Below are positions 34,597-43,373 of a stretch of DNA of 64,000 bases, one piece after another. The notes beneath the pieces were generated by a model. That model did no database searches. It was given only the letters and a program-made list of their open reading frames with translations, and was not told where the DNA came from. The translations under genes and the position numbers were made by a program. Position 1 is the stretch's first letter. Every line of letters starts with the position of its first letter. Source of the stretch: Solirubrum sp044628455 (GTDB lineage Bacteria; Bacteroidota; Bacteroidia; Cytophagales; Hymenobacteraceae); assembly GCF_044628455.1 (NCBI RefSeq), contig NZ_JBIYZW010000001.1, forward strand, positions 1,612,001 through 1,676,000, written 5' to 3'.

Positions 34597-36600
34597 ATGC
34601 CCGCGCCCCTTCCTTCCGTACTGCTCTCCATCGTCACCTGGAACAGTGCCGACAGCATCGAAGCCTGCCTGCGCTCGGTGCTGGCCCAAAGCCACGCCGA
34701 TTTCACCGTGTGGGTGGTTGACAACGCCTCGACCGACGACACCTGCGCCCTCGTGGCGGCCCTGGCTGCCACCGACGCGCGCCTGCACCTGCACGCCTTG
34801 CCCGAAAATACCGGCTTCTGCGGCGGCCACAACTACACCCTCGACCGCACCCACTCCGACGCGGTGCTGCTGGTGAACCCCGACATCGTGCTGCCGCCCG
34901 ACTACCTGGCCGGGGTGCTGGCGGTGTTGCAGCGCGATGAGCGCATCGGCACGGTGGTAGGCGTACTGGTGCAGTCGCTCGACGAGCCCGACCCCGTTAT
35001 CGACTCGGCGGGCATGAATGCCCTGCCCGACGGCCGCTTTCAGCTGCGCTACCACGGCCGCCGGCTGAGCGAGGTACCGCTGAGAGCCGACCTGGAAGAC
35101 GTAGCCGGGGCCGACGGGGCCCTGCCGCTGTACCGCCGGCGTTTTATCGACGACTTGCGCGTGGAAGGGCAGTTTTTCGACGAGCGGTTTTTCGCCCACA
35201 AGGAGGATTGGGACATTTCCTGGCGCAGCCAACTCTACGGCTGGCGCACGGTGCTGGCTCCCCACTGCCGCGCCCTGCACCCGCGCCATTTCCGCCCGGC
35301 CGACCTGCGCCTGCGCCGCCGCCTGAGCAGCACCATGAAAGCCGACGCGGTGAAAAACCAGCTGCTGCTGCTGCTGAAAAACCCTGCGCCCCACCAGCTG
35401 CTGCTGACCTGGCTGCGCGCGCTGCCCCGGCAGGCGGCCATTCTGCTTTTTGCGCTGCTGGTCGAAAGAAAATCCCTGCGCGCCTACGCTTACCTGCGCC
35501 GGCACTGGCGCGAGGTCTGGGCCACGCGCCAGCAGGTGCAGGCCCGCGCCGCGGAAGGCTGGCACCCGCCCGTAGCCGCTACTGACGCGAAAATTCATCA
35601 GCCCCTGCTCAGCATTTGCGTACCCTGTTACCACCGTCCCGAACTGCTGGCCCGCGCCCTGCGCTCCATTGGCCCGCTGCCCGCCGACGTGGAAATCGTG
35701 GTGTCCGACAACTCGGTGCGGGACAACCACTGCGAGCAGATGACGCGCTACGTGTTGGCTCACCAGCCCGTAAGCCAGTGGCGCTACTTCCGCAATGCCC
35801 CGGGCAGCAACGCCACCGACAACTGGCAGCTCTGCCTGCGCCGCGCCCGCGGCCGGTACGTGCTGATGCTGCACGACGACGACTTTTTGCTACCCAACGG
35901 CCTGACCACCATCATGCAAACCCTGCGCAGCCAGCCCGACCGCTACGCCGCGCTGCTGTTTGGGGTGGTGGTGGTCGATGAAAACCGCCGACCGCTGCGC
36001 ACGCAGCGGGTGCGGCGCCAGCACTTTCTGGCCCCGGCCGCAGCCGTTGAGCAGGTGCTCACCAACTCCTCGCTGGTGCGCATGCCCGCCATGGTGGCCA
36101 GCCGCGACGCCTGCCGCAGCCTCGGCCTCGACCCCAGCCAGCAGGACACTGACGACACCGACCTGTGGGCCCGCCTGTTTGCCGCCCACGGCGTGCTGCG
36201 CGTGCCCGCCTGCGTGGGGGCCTATACGGTGCACGAGGCCGCTATGACCACGGGCATGTTCGACGCCCCCACCGTGCAGCGGCTGCTGCGCATCTTCCAG
36301 AAAATGGAAGCTACTGGGGTACTGACTGCGCCGCGCCTGCAGCGTGCCCGCACCCACTTCTTTCACCAGTTTATTCTGGCCGGCGCCTACCGCGCCCTGC
36401 GCCGCCACGACCGCCCCGCCGCCCGCCGGATTCTGGCCCTATTCACGCTGCCCCAGGTACGCGAGCTGCCCACGCCGGCCCGCTGGCTGCCGGCCCGCCT
36501 GGCCCTCACGGCCCTTTCCCGGTTGGGGTGGCACCTGCCCGCCGGCCGCCTCAGCAACCTGCTGCGGGAAAAATCAACCGATTTGCTGCTTAATCATTAG
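34597..36600 (+). CDS. Two-domain GT2-GT2 glycosyltransferase
   Basis: A 667-residue protein starting at the ATG at 34597 (MPAPLPSVLLSIVTWNSADS); a reading frame open further upstream overlaps the GT61 gene and is not used. The first GT-A domain (about 7-290) has VWVVDNASTDDT, PENTGFCGGHNYTL and a VNPDI metal motif, typical of rhamnosyl-type GT2. Hydrophobic helices around residues 260-300 are followed by a second GT-A domain (from about 336) with LSICVPCYHRPELLARAL, EIVVSDNSVRDN and LMLHDDDFLLPNG. Two complete cores in one chain suggest sequential transfer of two sugars. Confidence 0.85.
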   Translation: MPAPLPSVLLSIVTWNSADSIEACLRSVLAQSHADFTVWVVDNASTDDTCALVAALAATDARLHLHALPENTGFCGGHNYTLDRTHSDAVLLVNPDIVLPPDYLAGVLAVLQRDERIGTVVGVLVQSLDEPDPVIDSAGMNALPDGRFQLRYHGRRLSEVPLRADLEDVAGADGALPLYRRRFIDDLRVEGQFFDERFFAHKEDWDISWRSQLYGWRTVLAPHCRALHPRHFRPADLRLRRRLSSTMKADAVKNQLLLLLKNPAPHQLLLTWLRALPRQAAILLFALLVERKSLRAYAYLRRHWREVWATRQQVQARAAEGWHPPVAATDAKIHQPLLSICVPCYHRPELLARALRSIGPLPADVEIVVSDNSVRDNHCEQMTRYVLAHQPVSQWRYFRNAPGSNATDNWQLCLRRARGRYVLMLHDDDFLLPNGLTTIMQTLRSQPDRYAALLFGVVVVDENRRPLRTQRVRRQHFLAPAAAVEQVLTNSSLVRMPAMVASRDACRSLGLDPSQQDTDDTDLWARLFAAHGVLRVPACVGAYTVHEAAMTTGMFDAPTVQRLLRIFQKMEATGVLTAPRLQRARTHFFHQFILAGAYRALRRHDRPAARRILALFTLPQVRELPTPARWLPARLALTALSRLGWHLPAGRLSNLLREKSTDLLLNH

Positions 36601-36691
36601 AAACGCTACCTTCTTCATTATATAAGGCATTTTATTCTTAATATCACCCAATAGCTATAACCTCGTCTGAACCCGCCAACCATTTTGCCTT

Positions 36692-38005
36692 ATGATCATC
36701 GTCGACAAGTTTCTGCAAGCCCGTGAGCAGGCCGGCAACCCCATTCGGGTGGGCCTGTGGGGCGCGGGCGAAATGGCCCAGGGTATGGTAAACCAGGTGA
36801 TGCGCTACACGCCCGGCATGGTGGTAGCCGCCATTGCCAACCGCACCCTGCACAAAGCCCACGAAGCCTACGCCTATACCGGCCATACCGCCCAGGAATG
36901 CCATGACCGGGAAAGTCTGCAAGCCTGCATTGCGGCGGGTCAGCCCGCCGTGACCACCGAGGGTGAGCTGCTGTGCGAAGTTGAGGGGCTTGACTTGCTG
37001 GTGGAGTGCACCGGCACCATTCACTATGCGGCGGGCCTGATCATGCACGCCATTGCGCACCGCCGCAACGTGCTGCTGTTCAATCCCGAAGTCGACGCCA
37101 CTATCGGGCCCATCCTGAAAGTGTACGCCGACCAAGCCGGGGTGCTGCTCAGCGGCTGCTCGGGCGACCAGCCGGGCTGCATCATGGACCTGTACCGCTT
37201 CGTGAAGGGCATGGGCCTCACGCCCCTGCTCTGCGGCAACATCAAAGGCCTGCAGGACCGCTACCGCAACCCCACCACCCAGGCCTCGTTTGCCGCCCGC
37301 TGGCACCTGACGCCGGAAATGGTGACCAGCTTTGCCGACGGCACCAAGATTTCCATCGAACAGGCCTGCGTAGCCAACGCCACGGGCATGGGCGTGGCCC
37401 AGCGCGGCATGCTGGGCTACACCTACGACGGGCACATCGACGACATGGTGTCGCTCTACGACGTGGCGGAGCTCAAACGCCTGGGCGGCATCGTCGACTA
37501 CGTGGTGGGCCCCAAGCCCAGCCCCGGCGTGTTCGTGTACGCCACCACCGACGACGCCAAGTCGCGGCACTACCTGGAGTACGGCAAGCTCGGGCCGGGG
37601 CCGCTCTACAGCTTCTACGCGCCCTATCACCTCATCTACGCCGAAATTCCCAATTCCATTGCCCGCCTGGTGCTGTTTCAGGACGTGACGATGGCCCCGC
37701 TGGCCGGACCGGTGGTCGAGGTCATTACCCTGGCCAAACGCCCGCTGGCCGCCGGCCAGGTACTCGACGGCCTGGGCGGCTACGACACCTACGGGCAGTG
37801 CGAAAACGCCGCCACGGCCCGGCAGGAAAACCTGCTGCCGGTGGGCCTGGCCGAGGGCGCCGTGCTGCGCCGCGCCGTGGCCCAGGACGAGGTATTGACC
37901 TTCGACGACGTGGCGCTGCCCCCCGACAACCTGGTGCAGCGCCTGTACCGCGAGCAGACCCGCCGGTTTTTCCCGCAGTTGCAAACCCGGCCCGTGCTGG
38001 CCTGA
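36692..38005 (+). CDS. COG4091-like NAD(P)-dependent dehydrogenase with SAF domain
   Basis: A 437-residue oxidoreductase related to homoserine dehydrogenase-like proteins. The N-terminus has IRVGLWGAGEMAQGMVNQV (Rossmann motif) and AIANRTLHKAHEAY. The central region, LVECTGTIHYAAG and SGCSGDQPGCIMDLYRFV, matches what I recall of COG4091. The C-terminal part (about 350-437, ITLAKRPLAAGQVLDG and DDVALPPDN) has the look of a SAF domain. It is followed by an SDR and a UDP-glucose dehydrogenase, as part of a nucleotide-sugar block, so a sugar or sugar-acid substrate is more likely than homoserine. Reaction unknown. Confidence 0.75.
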   Translation: MIIVDKFLQAREQAGNPIRVGLWGAGEMAQGMVNQVMRYTPGMVVAAIANRTLHKAHEAYAYTGHTAQECHDRESLQACIAAGQPAVTTEGELLCEVEGLDLLVECTGTIHYAAGLIMHAIAHRRNVLLFNPEVDATIGPILKVYADQAGVLLSGCSGDQPGCIMDLYRFVKGMGLTPLLCGNIKGLQDRYRNPTTQASFAARWHLTPEMVTSFADGTKISIEQACVANATGMGVAQRGMLGYTYDGHIDDMVSLYDVAELKRLGGIVDYVVGPKPSPGVFVYATTDDAKSRHYLEYGKLGPGPLYSFYAPYHLIYAEIPNSIARLVLFQDVTMAPLAGPVVEVITLAKRPLAAGQVLDGLGGYDTYGQCENAATARQENLLPVGLAEGAVLRRAVAQDEVLTFDDVALPPDNLVQRLYREQTRRFFPQLQTRPVLA

Positions 38006-38050
38006 GGCTGGCCTCCCTACCCGAGCTCCACTTTCCACCACCACACAACC

Positions 38051-39169
38051 ATGATTGAGGCACCGCTACCGCAGACCGGCAACCGCGTGCTGCAGGCCGA
38101 CCTGCAGGCCATCTACCAGCAGCTGAGCGCGGTCGAACGCGACAAGCTGCGCGACTCTACCATCCTGCTCACAGGCTGCGGTGGGTTCCTGGGCTACTAC
38201 TTCATGCACTTCTTCGCCCACTTTGCTGCCGAGCTGCAAATCCGGCGCATCATCGGGCTGGAGAATTTTTTGACCGGCACCAAGGACTGGCTCGACGAGT
38301 TGGTAGCCAGCAACCCTGAGGTAATCAGGCTGCACGAATTCAACGTCATCACCGACTCGGTGGCCGACGTACCCGGCGCCGCCGAGGCCGACCTGGTCAT
38401 TCACATGGCTTCCATTGCCTCGCCTAGCTTCTACCGCCGCTACCCGCTCGAAACCGTCGACGCCAACATCACCGGACTGCGTCGCCTGCTCAATTTCTAC
38501 GCCGAGAAGCCCCTGCGCGGGTTTCTGTTCTTTTCCAGCAGCGAAATCTACGGCGACCCGTTTCCCGAGTTCATTCCCACCCGCGAAGACTACCGCGGCA
38601 ACGTGGCCTCCATTGGTCCGCGGGCCTGCTACGACGAGGCCAAGCGCTTCGGCGAAACGCTGTGCTACCTGTTTGCCGAAAAGCACGGCCTGCCCATCGG
38701 CATCGCACGCCCCTTCAACAACTATGGCCCGGGCATGAACCTCAACGACCAGCGCCTGCCGGCCGACTTTGCCAAGGCCGTGGTCGAAAACCGCGACCTG
38801 GAAATCCTTTCCGACGGCACGCCCACGCGCACGTTCTGCTACATTTCCGACGCCATCACCGGCTACCTGAAGGTGCTCTTGCACGGCCGCTTCGACGTGT
38901 TCAACATTGGCATGGACCGGCCCGAGCTGTCGGTGCGCGAGTTTGCCGCCATTTTCACCCGCCAGGGCCGGCGCATCTTCAACTACCAGGGCCAGCTCAC
39001 CTTCCGGGTTTCGCCCGATCAGCAGTACCTGACCGACAATCCCAACCGCCGCTGCCCCAACATCGACAAGGCCCGCGCGCTGCTGGATTACCAGCCCCGC
39101 GTGGCCGTGGAGGACGGGGTGGGGCGCTACCTGGAATTTCTGCACACCACCAACGGCAAGCTCTTATGA
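38051..39169 (+). CDS. NAD-dependent SDR, UDP-glucuronate decarboxylase-like
   Basis: A 372-residue extended SDR with an unusual N-terminal helix of about 35 residues before the cofactor motif LLTGCGGFLGYYFMHFF. The catalytic set is FFSSSEIYGDPFPE and YDEAKRFGETLCY. ARPFNNYGPGMNLNDQRLPADF and GTPTRTFCYISDAITGYLKV are typical of the UDP-glucuronate decarboxylase/UDP-apiose synthase branch. The next gene, which overlaps its stop by four bases, encodes a UDP-glucose dehydrogenase. Together they could make UDP-xylose or another C5 sugar from UDP-glucose. The 4-epimerase alternative cannot be excluded by eye. Confidence 0.8.
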   Translation: MIEAPLPQTGNRVLQADLQAIYQQLSAVERDKLRDSTILLTGCGGFLGYYFMHFFAHFAAELQIRRIIGLENFLTGTKDWLDELVASNPEVIRLHEFNVITDSVADVPGAAEADLVIHMASIASPSFYRRYPLETVDANITGLRRLLNFYAEKPLRGFLFFSSSEIYGDPFPEFIPTREDYRGNVASIGPRACYDEAKRFGETLCYLFAEKHGLPIGIARPFNNYGPGMNLNDQRLPADFAKAVVENRDLEILSDGTPTRTFCYISDAITGYLKVLLHGRFDVFNIGMDRPELSVREFAAIFTRQGRRIFNYQGQLTFRVSPDQQYLTDNPNRRCPNIDKARALLDYQPRVAVEDGVGRYLEFLHTTNGKLL

Positions 39170-40455
39170 TAACGGTACTTGGACTCGGCTTTGTGGGCCT
39201 GACAACAGCCCTGGGATTTAGCAAAAAGGGATTTAAGGTCTACGGTATCGACGTGAACCCGGAGCGGCTGGCCAAAATCGGCGGCGGCGAGGTGCCCTTC
39301 CACGAGCCTCACCTCGATGAGGTCCTGCGCGAGGAGCTGGGCCGTAACTTCATCGTGGACGCGCCCCTGGCCGAAGCCGTGCGCGACAGTAAAGCCGTGT
39401 TTCTGTGCGTGGGCACCCCCGGCAACCCCGACGGCAGCGCCGACCTCACCTACCTGCTCAGCGCCGTCGAGCAGGTGTTCGAAGCCAGCGACGACGCGTT
39501 CCGGGTGCTGGTGGTCAAGTCCACGGTACCGCCTTCCACCGTAGCCCGGCGGGTGAAGCCCTTCGTGGACGAGCTAAGCCGGCGCTTCCCGCGGCAGATC
39601 AGCTTGGCCTCCAATCCCGAGTTTCTGCGCGAGGGCCACGCCTGGGCCGATTTCATGCAGCCTGACCGCATTGTGCTGGGAGTAGAAGATGACTCGACCC
39701 GGGAGCTGCTGGACCAGCTGTACCTGCCTTTTTCGGCGCCGATCTATTACGTCAACTACAGCTCGGCCGAGTTCATCAAGTACCTCTCGAACACCTTGCT
39801 GTCGACGCTGGTGAGCTTTTCCAACGAAATGGCCATGGTAGCCGAGCACATCGGCGACATCGACGTGGCCCGGGCGTTTAAGATCCTGCACCAGGACCGG
39901 CGCTGGTTTGGCATGCCGGCGGCCATGGCCAGCTACGTATACCCAGGCTGCGGCTACGGCGGCTACTGCCTGCCCAAAGATACCGCCGCCCTCAGCGCCA
40001 TTGCTCAGACCCACGGCTTCACCCCGCACATGCTCCAGGGCAACCTGCACGTGAACGAGGAAATCAAGGACTTCCTGGCCGCCCGCATTGCGGCGGCGGT
40101 TCCGCGGGAGCACCGCATCGGTATTCTGGGCCTGGCCTTCAAGGGCGGTTCCGACGACGTGCGCCTGAGCTCCAGCAAGTTCATTATCGAAAAGTTACTC
40201 ACCCTGGGCTACCGCAACATTGTGGCCTACGACCCCCTGGCCAACGAGGTGTTTGCCCGCGAGTACCGCTTGCCCATTGATTACGCTGATTCCCTGGAGG
40301 AACTGGTAGCCCAGGCCGACGACCTGGTGCTGCTCACCGGCTGGCCGGAGTTCAAGCAAAACCGGGATTTGCTCACCAGCAAGCCCCTGTTCGACTTCCG
40401 CTACGTATTTGCTGACCTGGCTAACCCGCCGCTGGCTACCGTCGAAGCGGTATAA
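39166..40455 (+). CDS. UDP-glucose/nucleotide-sugar 6-dehydrogenase
   Basis: The ATG at 39166 overlaps the previous stop (ATGA) and begins MITVLGLGFVGLTTALGFS, the standard NAD-binding start. Other features are LCVGTPGNPDGSADLTYLL, VVKSTVPPSTV, NPEFLREGHAWADFM with its catalytic Glu, and YVYPGCGYGGYCLPKDTAA with the catalytic cysteine before LPKD. The C-terminal lobe has ILGLAFKGGSDDVRLS. At 429 residues it is complete. It oxidises UDP-glucose (or a related nucleotide sugar) to the uronic acid and most likely feeds the decarboxylase-like SDR. Confidence 0.92.
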   Translation: MITVLGLGFVGLTTALGFSKKGFKVYGIDVNPERLAKIGGGEVPFHEPHLDEVLREELGRNFIVDAPLAEAVRDSKAVFLCVGTPGNPDGSADLTYLLSAVEQVFEASDDAFRVLVVKSTVPPSTVARRVKPFVDELSRRFPRQISLASNPEFLREGHAWADFMQPDRIVLGVEDDSTRELLDQLYLPFSAPIYYVNYSSAEFIKYLSNTLLSTLVSFSNEMAMVAEHIGDIDVARAFKILHQDRRWFGMPAAMASYVYPGCGYGGYCLPKDTAALSAIAQTHGFTPHMLQGNLHVNEEIKDFLAARIAAAVPREHRIGILGLAFKGGSDDVRLSSSKFIIEKLLTLGYRNIVAYDPLANEVFAREYRLPIDYADSLEELVAQADDLVLLTGWPEFKQNRDLLTSKPLFDFRYVFADLANPPLATVEAV

Positions 40456-40517
40456 GCTTGCCAGGTCAGACGTACTTGCCTGGCCTGCATGTACCCCTCC
40501 AAGAGGTTCACGCGAAA

Positions 40518-40560
40518 ACGCCCCACGCCCAGTTTCTGCGGAAACCGTGGCGTGGGGCGT
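40518..40560. terminator. Long hairpin between convergent operons
   Basis: A perfect 12-bp stem, ACGCCCCACGCC (40518-40529) with its complement at 40549-40560, around a 19-base loop. It lies between the stop of the nucleotide-sugar dehydrogenase (plus) and the stop of the aminotransferase (minus). The position suggests a bidirectional terminator, although the T run is weak on both sides. Confidence 0.6.
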
Positions 40561-40584
40561 CGGGCTTTGCCCAGTGCCGTAGGG

Positions 40585-41952
40585 CTAGTTGCGGGTGCGG
40601 TAAACGGGCTTGACCGGGTGCCCCTGTAAGTGCTGCTCGATGCCCTCGTCGAGGGCGCGGCGGTACACCTGCAGGGCTTCCTGCACGCGGGCTGCGGTTT
40701 GCTCCAGGTCGGCCGGCTGGTGGGAGTAGCTCACGATCAGCGAAGGAGCCAGCAAGCCGCGACGCAGGGTTTCCTGTAGAAATAGCGTACGAAATGCCTG
40801 CGAAGGCTGCCCGGCCGCGTCGCGGGTGCCGTACATCAGGCACTGCGGCGGGCCGCTCAGCAGGAAGTGATTCTGCAGACCCAGCTCGGCAATGGCGGGC
40901 AGCAGCAGCTCACGCAGGTAGCGCCCGGCCTGTTGCAGGTGCTCAATCACCGGCTCGCGGCGGTAGGTAGCCAGCACGGCGCGCATGGCCGCCAGCGCGT
41001 GGCTTTCGGCGCCGTAGGTAGTGGAGAGCAGGAATACGCGCTCCTGGCCGTGGTGCAGTCCCCCCAAACGCATCAGCTCGCGCTTGCCGGTGAGGGCCGC
41101 AATGCTGAAGCCGTTGCCCAGGGCCTTGCCCCAGGTGCTCAGGTCGGGACTGACGCCGTGCACCTGCTGCGCCCCGCCGCTGGCCCAGCGCAGGCCGCTG
41201 ATAATCTCGTCGAAGATGAGTATGGTGCCGTGCGCGGTGCACAGCTCGCGCAGCTCCCGCAGGAAGCCGGGCAGCGGAGCCACGTCCTTTTCGGCTTCCA
41301 GGATCAGGCAGGCCAGCTGCCCGGGATGCTCGGCAAACAGCCGCCGCACGCTTTCCAGGTCGTTGTAGCGAAACGACACCGTGAGCCGGCGCACGGCCTC
41401 GGGTATGCCCGCCCGCACGGCCGTGGTGCCAATGAACCAGTCGTCGGTGGAGAAAAACGGGTGGTCGGCGCACACGGCCACCAGGTCTCGGCCGGTAGCG
41501 GCGCGGGCCAGCTTCACGGCGGCAGTGGTTACGTCGGAGCCGTTTTTGGCGAACTTCACCATGTCGCCCGCCTGGGTTGTTTGCAGGAAGTCCTCGGCCG
41601 CCCGCAGCTCCAGCACCGTCGGCCGCCCCACGTTGGTGAGCCCCCGCAGCATTTCCCGCTGGGCGGCCTGCACCACGGGCCGGTAGGCGTGGCCCAGCGT
41701 GACGGCCCGCAGCCCCATACCGTACTCGATATACGCGTTGCCGTCGGCGTCCCATACCCGGCAGCCGCGGGCGCGCACCATTACCGGCGGCATGTGCTCG
41801 GGGAACTGGTCGTCGCCCTTGGCATAGGTGTGGCTGCCGCCGGGGATGAGCGCGTGCAGCCGCGGCTGCAAGGCCCGGGAAGCGGTGAAGGAAGGCTGGG
41901 GCGCGGGCGCGGCAGACTGCACAGGGGCAGCCAGCAGTTCAGAGGGCATCAT
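40585..41952 (-). CDS. GSAM-like class III aminotransferase
   Basis: A 455-residue PLP enzyme of the glutamate-1-semialdehyde aminomutase branch. Features are IPGGSHTYAKGDDQFPEHMP, YIEYGMGLRAVTLGHA, MVKFAKNGSDVTTAAVKLAR, the PLP-pyridine Asp in LIFDEIISGLRW and Lys276 in STWGKALGNGFSIAAL. True heme-pathway GSAM genes do not normally sit in polysaccharide loci, and this gene ends a minus-strand sugar-modification operon. An amino or aminomutase step on a sugar-derived ketone or aldehyde is therefore more likely. The substrate is not known. It is the promoter-distal gene of a run that begins near 50.2 kb. Confidence 0.8.
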   Translation of the reverse strand: MMPSELLAAPVQSAAPAPQPSFTASRALQPRLHALIPGGSHTYAKGDDQFPEHMPPVMVRARGCRVWDADGNAYIEYGMGLRAVTLGHAYRPVVQAAQREMLRGLTNVGRPTVLELRAAEDFLQTTQAGDMVKFAKNGSDVTTAAVKLARAATGRDLVAVCADHPFFSTDDWFIGTTAVRAGIPEAVRRLTVSFRYNDLESVRRLFAEHPGQLACLILEAEKDVAPLPGFLRELRELCTAHGTILIFDEIISGLRWASGGAQQVHGVSPDLSTWGKALGNGFSIAALTGKRELMRLGGLHHGQERVFLLSTTYGAESHALAAMRAVLATYRREPVIEHLQQAGRYLRELLLPAIAELGLQNHFLLSGPPQCLMYGTRDAAGQPSQAFRTLFLQETLRRGLLAPSLIVSYSHQPADLEQTAARVQEALQVYRRALDEGIEQHLQGHPVKPVYRTRN

Positions 41953-42002
41953 GGCAGAGGAAGGCAGTGGTGGAAGGAAAACGGGGTGACAGCCACGGCC
42001 GC

Positions 42003-43373
42003 TCAGGCAGTGAAATCGGACTTTTCAGCGGCCGCCAGCAGGTCCACGGCGGCCAGCTGGCGGGCGGCCCGGCGCAGCAGGGCAAACGGCAGGCCCGAGT
42101 GCTCAGCCACGTCGAGCAGGGAGTGCTGCCCGTCCGACTGATTCAGCACCCACAGCAGCGCCATCTGCCACTGGTAGCCGTCGAGGCCGCCGCCGACGTG
42201 TTTGTAGAGGCCGCGCCGGCCCAGCTGCGGCTCGCCGTAGGGGCTCAGGTTCTGGTATCGATGGTTGTGCTCGAGTACCCGGCACACATTGCGCAGCAGC
42301 CCCAGCGCCGCCGTAAGCTGTCCGGGCTGCACCAGGTCGCAGTTGTCGGCGGAGGTGTGGTACTCGGGGAATTCGCCGAAAGGCGTGCGGGTGAGGCAGC
42401 CCACGGGCAGGTTAAAGCCGGGGGAGCAGAATTGCCGCTCGTCGTAGCCGTAGGGGCTGAAATTCCGCAGCTCGTGGGCGGCGCCGGCGTCGCGCAGGGC
42501 CAGCGCCACGGCGCGGTCGACCTCGGCCGAGCCCTGCCGGGAGCTTTTGTAGGTGAAAGCTCCCGCCCCCCCCAGCAACGACAACACCAGTCCGTGGCGA
42601 ATCTGCGGCAGCACCGCGTGGCGGTGTTCGTGCAGCCAGGCAATGGCGCCCACCGTAGCCGGCACAAACAGCAGACGGTAGGTAAAGCGCCGGGGCTGGC
42701 GGGCCAGCCAATGGGCCAGGGCCACCGCCACTACCACGCCCGAGAGGTTATCGTTGGCCAGCGAAGGATGACAAATGTGGCAGGAAAGCAGCACTTCCTC
42801 CGCGGTTTGGCCCGGCAGCACCCACTGTCCGTAGGTCAACGAGCCGTTGGGGTCCAGCGACGAGTCGATGCACACCTCGTAGGCCGCATCGCGCAGCTGC
42901 TCGCGCTGGCTATGCGCCAGGCAGAATCCCCAGGCTGGACTGTAGTAGCTGGTGCGGTAAGGAATCAGTTCGGGCTGCTCGGGCAGGGAGTGCAGATGCG
43001 CTTCCAGCTCGGCTCTTGACACCCAACCCTGCACGGGCGTGCTGTAGCCCACCACGTGCAGGTTGTGCCGGCGAAAATCAATGATCCGCCGGCCCGCGGC
43101 ATCGCGCACGTAGGCCTCGTGAATGTTCCACTCGGGCGGCACCGTCCAGTCGAGCACGCGGCTGCCGCTGGGCACTTCGTGGATGGTCAGGCCCGGGGGC
43201 AGGTGCTCGGTCAGGATGCGCAGGGTCTGGCGCACGCCTTCGCCCGTAATGCTGCGGCAGATGGGATACAGCTCCCGCAGCAGCGCGTGCATGCTGCGTC
43301 GCGCCCGAATCGGCTTCCCGTCCCGTTCCAGCAAAGCCTCAGATGCGGACGTAAGCGGCGGGCTCGGCGACAT
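42003..43373 (-). CDS. DUF4910 family, metallopeptidase-like protein with C-terminal winged helix
   Basis: A 456-residue protein. An internal ATG at 43292 (MHALLRELYPICRSITGEG) matches the usual family start and removes a 35-base overlap with the upstream gene, so the true product may be 429 residues. The peptidase-like core has LLSCHICHPSLANDNLSG with His199, His202 and Asp208 as likely metal ligands, and EFPEYHTSADNCDLV near residue 336. The C-terminus (about 385-450) is helical and resembles the winged-helix part of the family. Although the fold is that of M28 aminopeptidases, relatives frequently occur in sugar clusters with class III aminotransferases. A hydrolase acting on an amide or carbamate intermediate is my inference. 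Confidence 0.8.
   Translation of the reverse strand: MSPSPPLTSASEALLERDGKPIRARRSMHALLRELYPICRSITGEGVRQTLRILTEHLPPGLTIHEVPSGSRVLDWTVPPEWNIHEAYVRDAAGRRIIDFRRHNLHVVGYSTPVQGWVSRAELEAHLHSLPEQPELIPYRTSYYSPAWGFCLAHSQREQLRDAAYEVCIDSSLDPNGSLTYGQWVLPGQTAEEVLLSCHICHPSLANDNLSGVVVAVALAHWLARQPRRFTYRLLFVPATVGAIAWLHEHRHAVLPQIRHGLVLSLLGGAGAFTYKSSRQGSAEVDRAVALALRDAGAAHELRNFSPYGYDERQFCSPGFNLPVGCLTRTPFGEFPEYHTSADNCDLVQPGQLTAALGLLRNVCRVLEHNHRYQNLSPYGEPQLGRRGLYKHVGGGLDGYQWQMALLWVLNQSDGQHSLLDVAEHSGLPFALLRRAARQLAAVDLLAAAEKSDFTA

Noticed and set aside
40585..41952. Assignment as hemL for tetrapyrrole synthesis
   Set aside because: The enzyme class fits, but the operon is devoted to sugar modification and no other heme gene is near; a sugar-related substrate is more likely.
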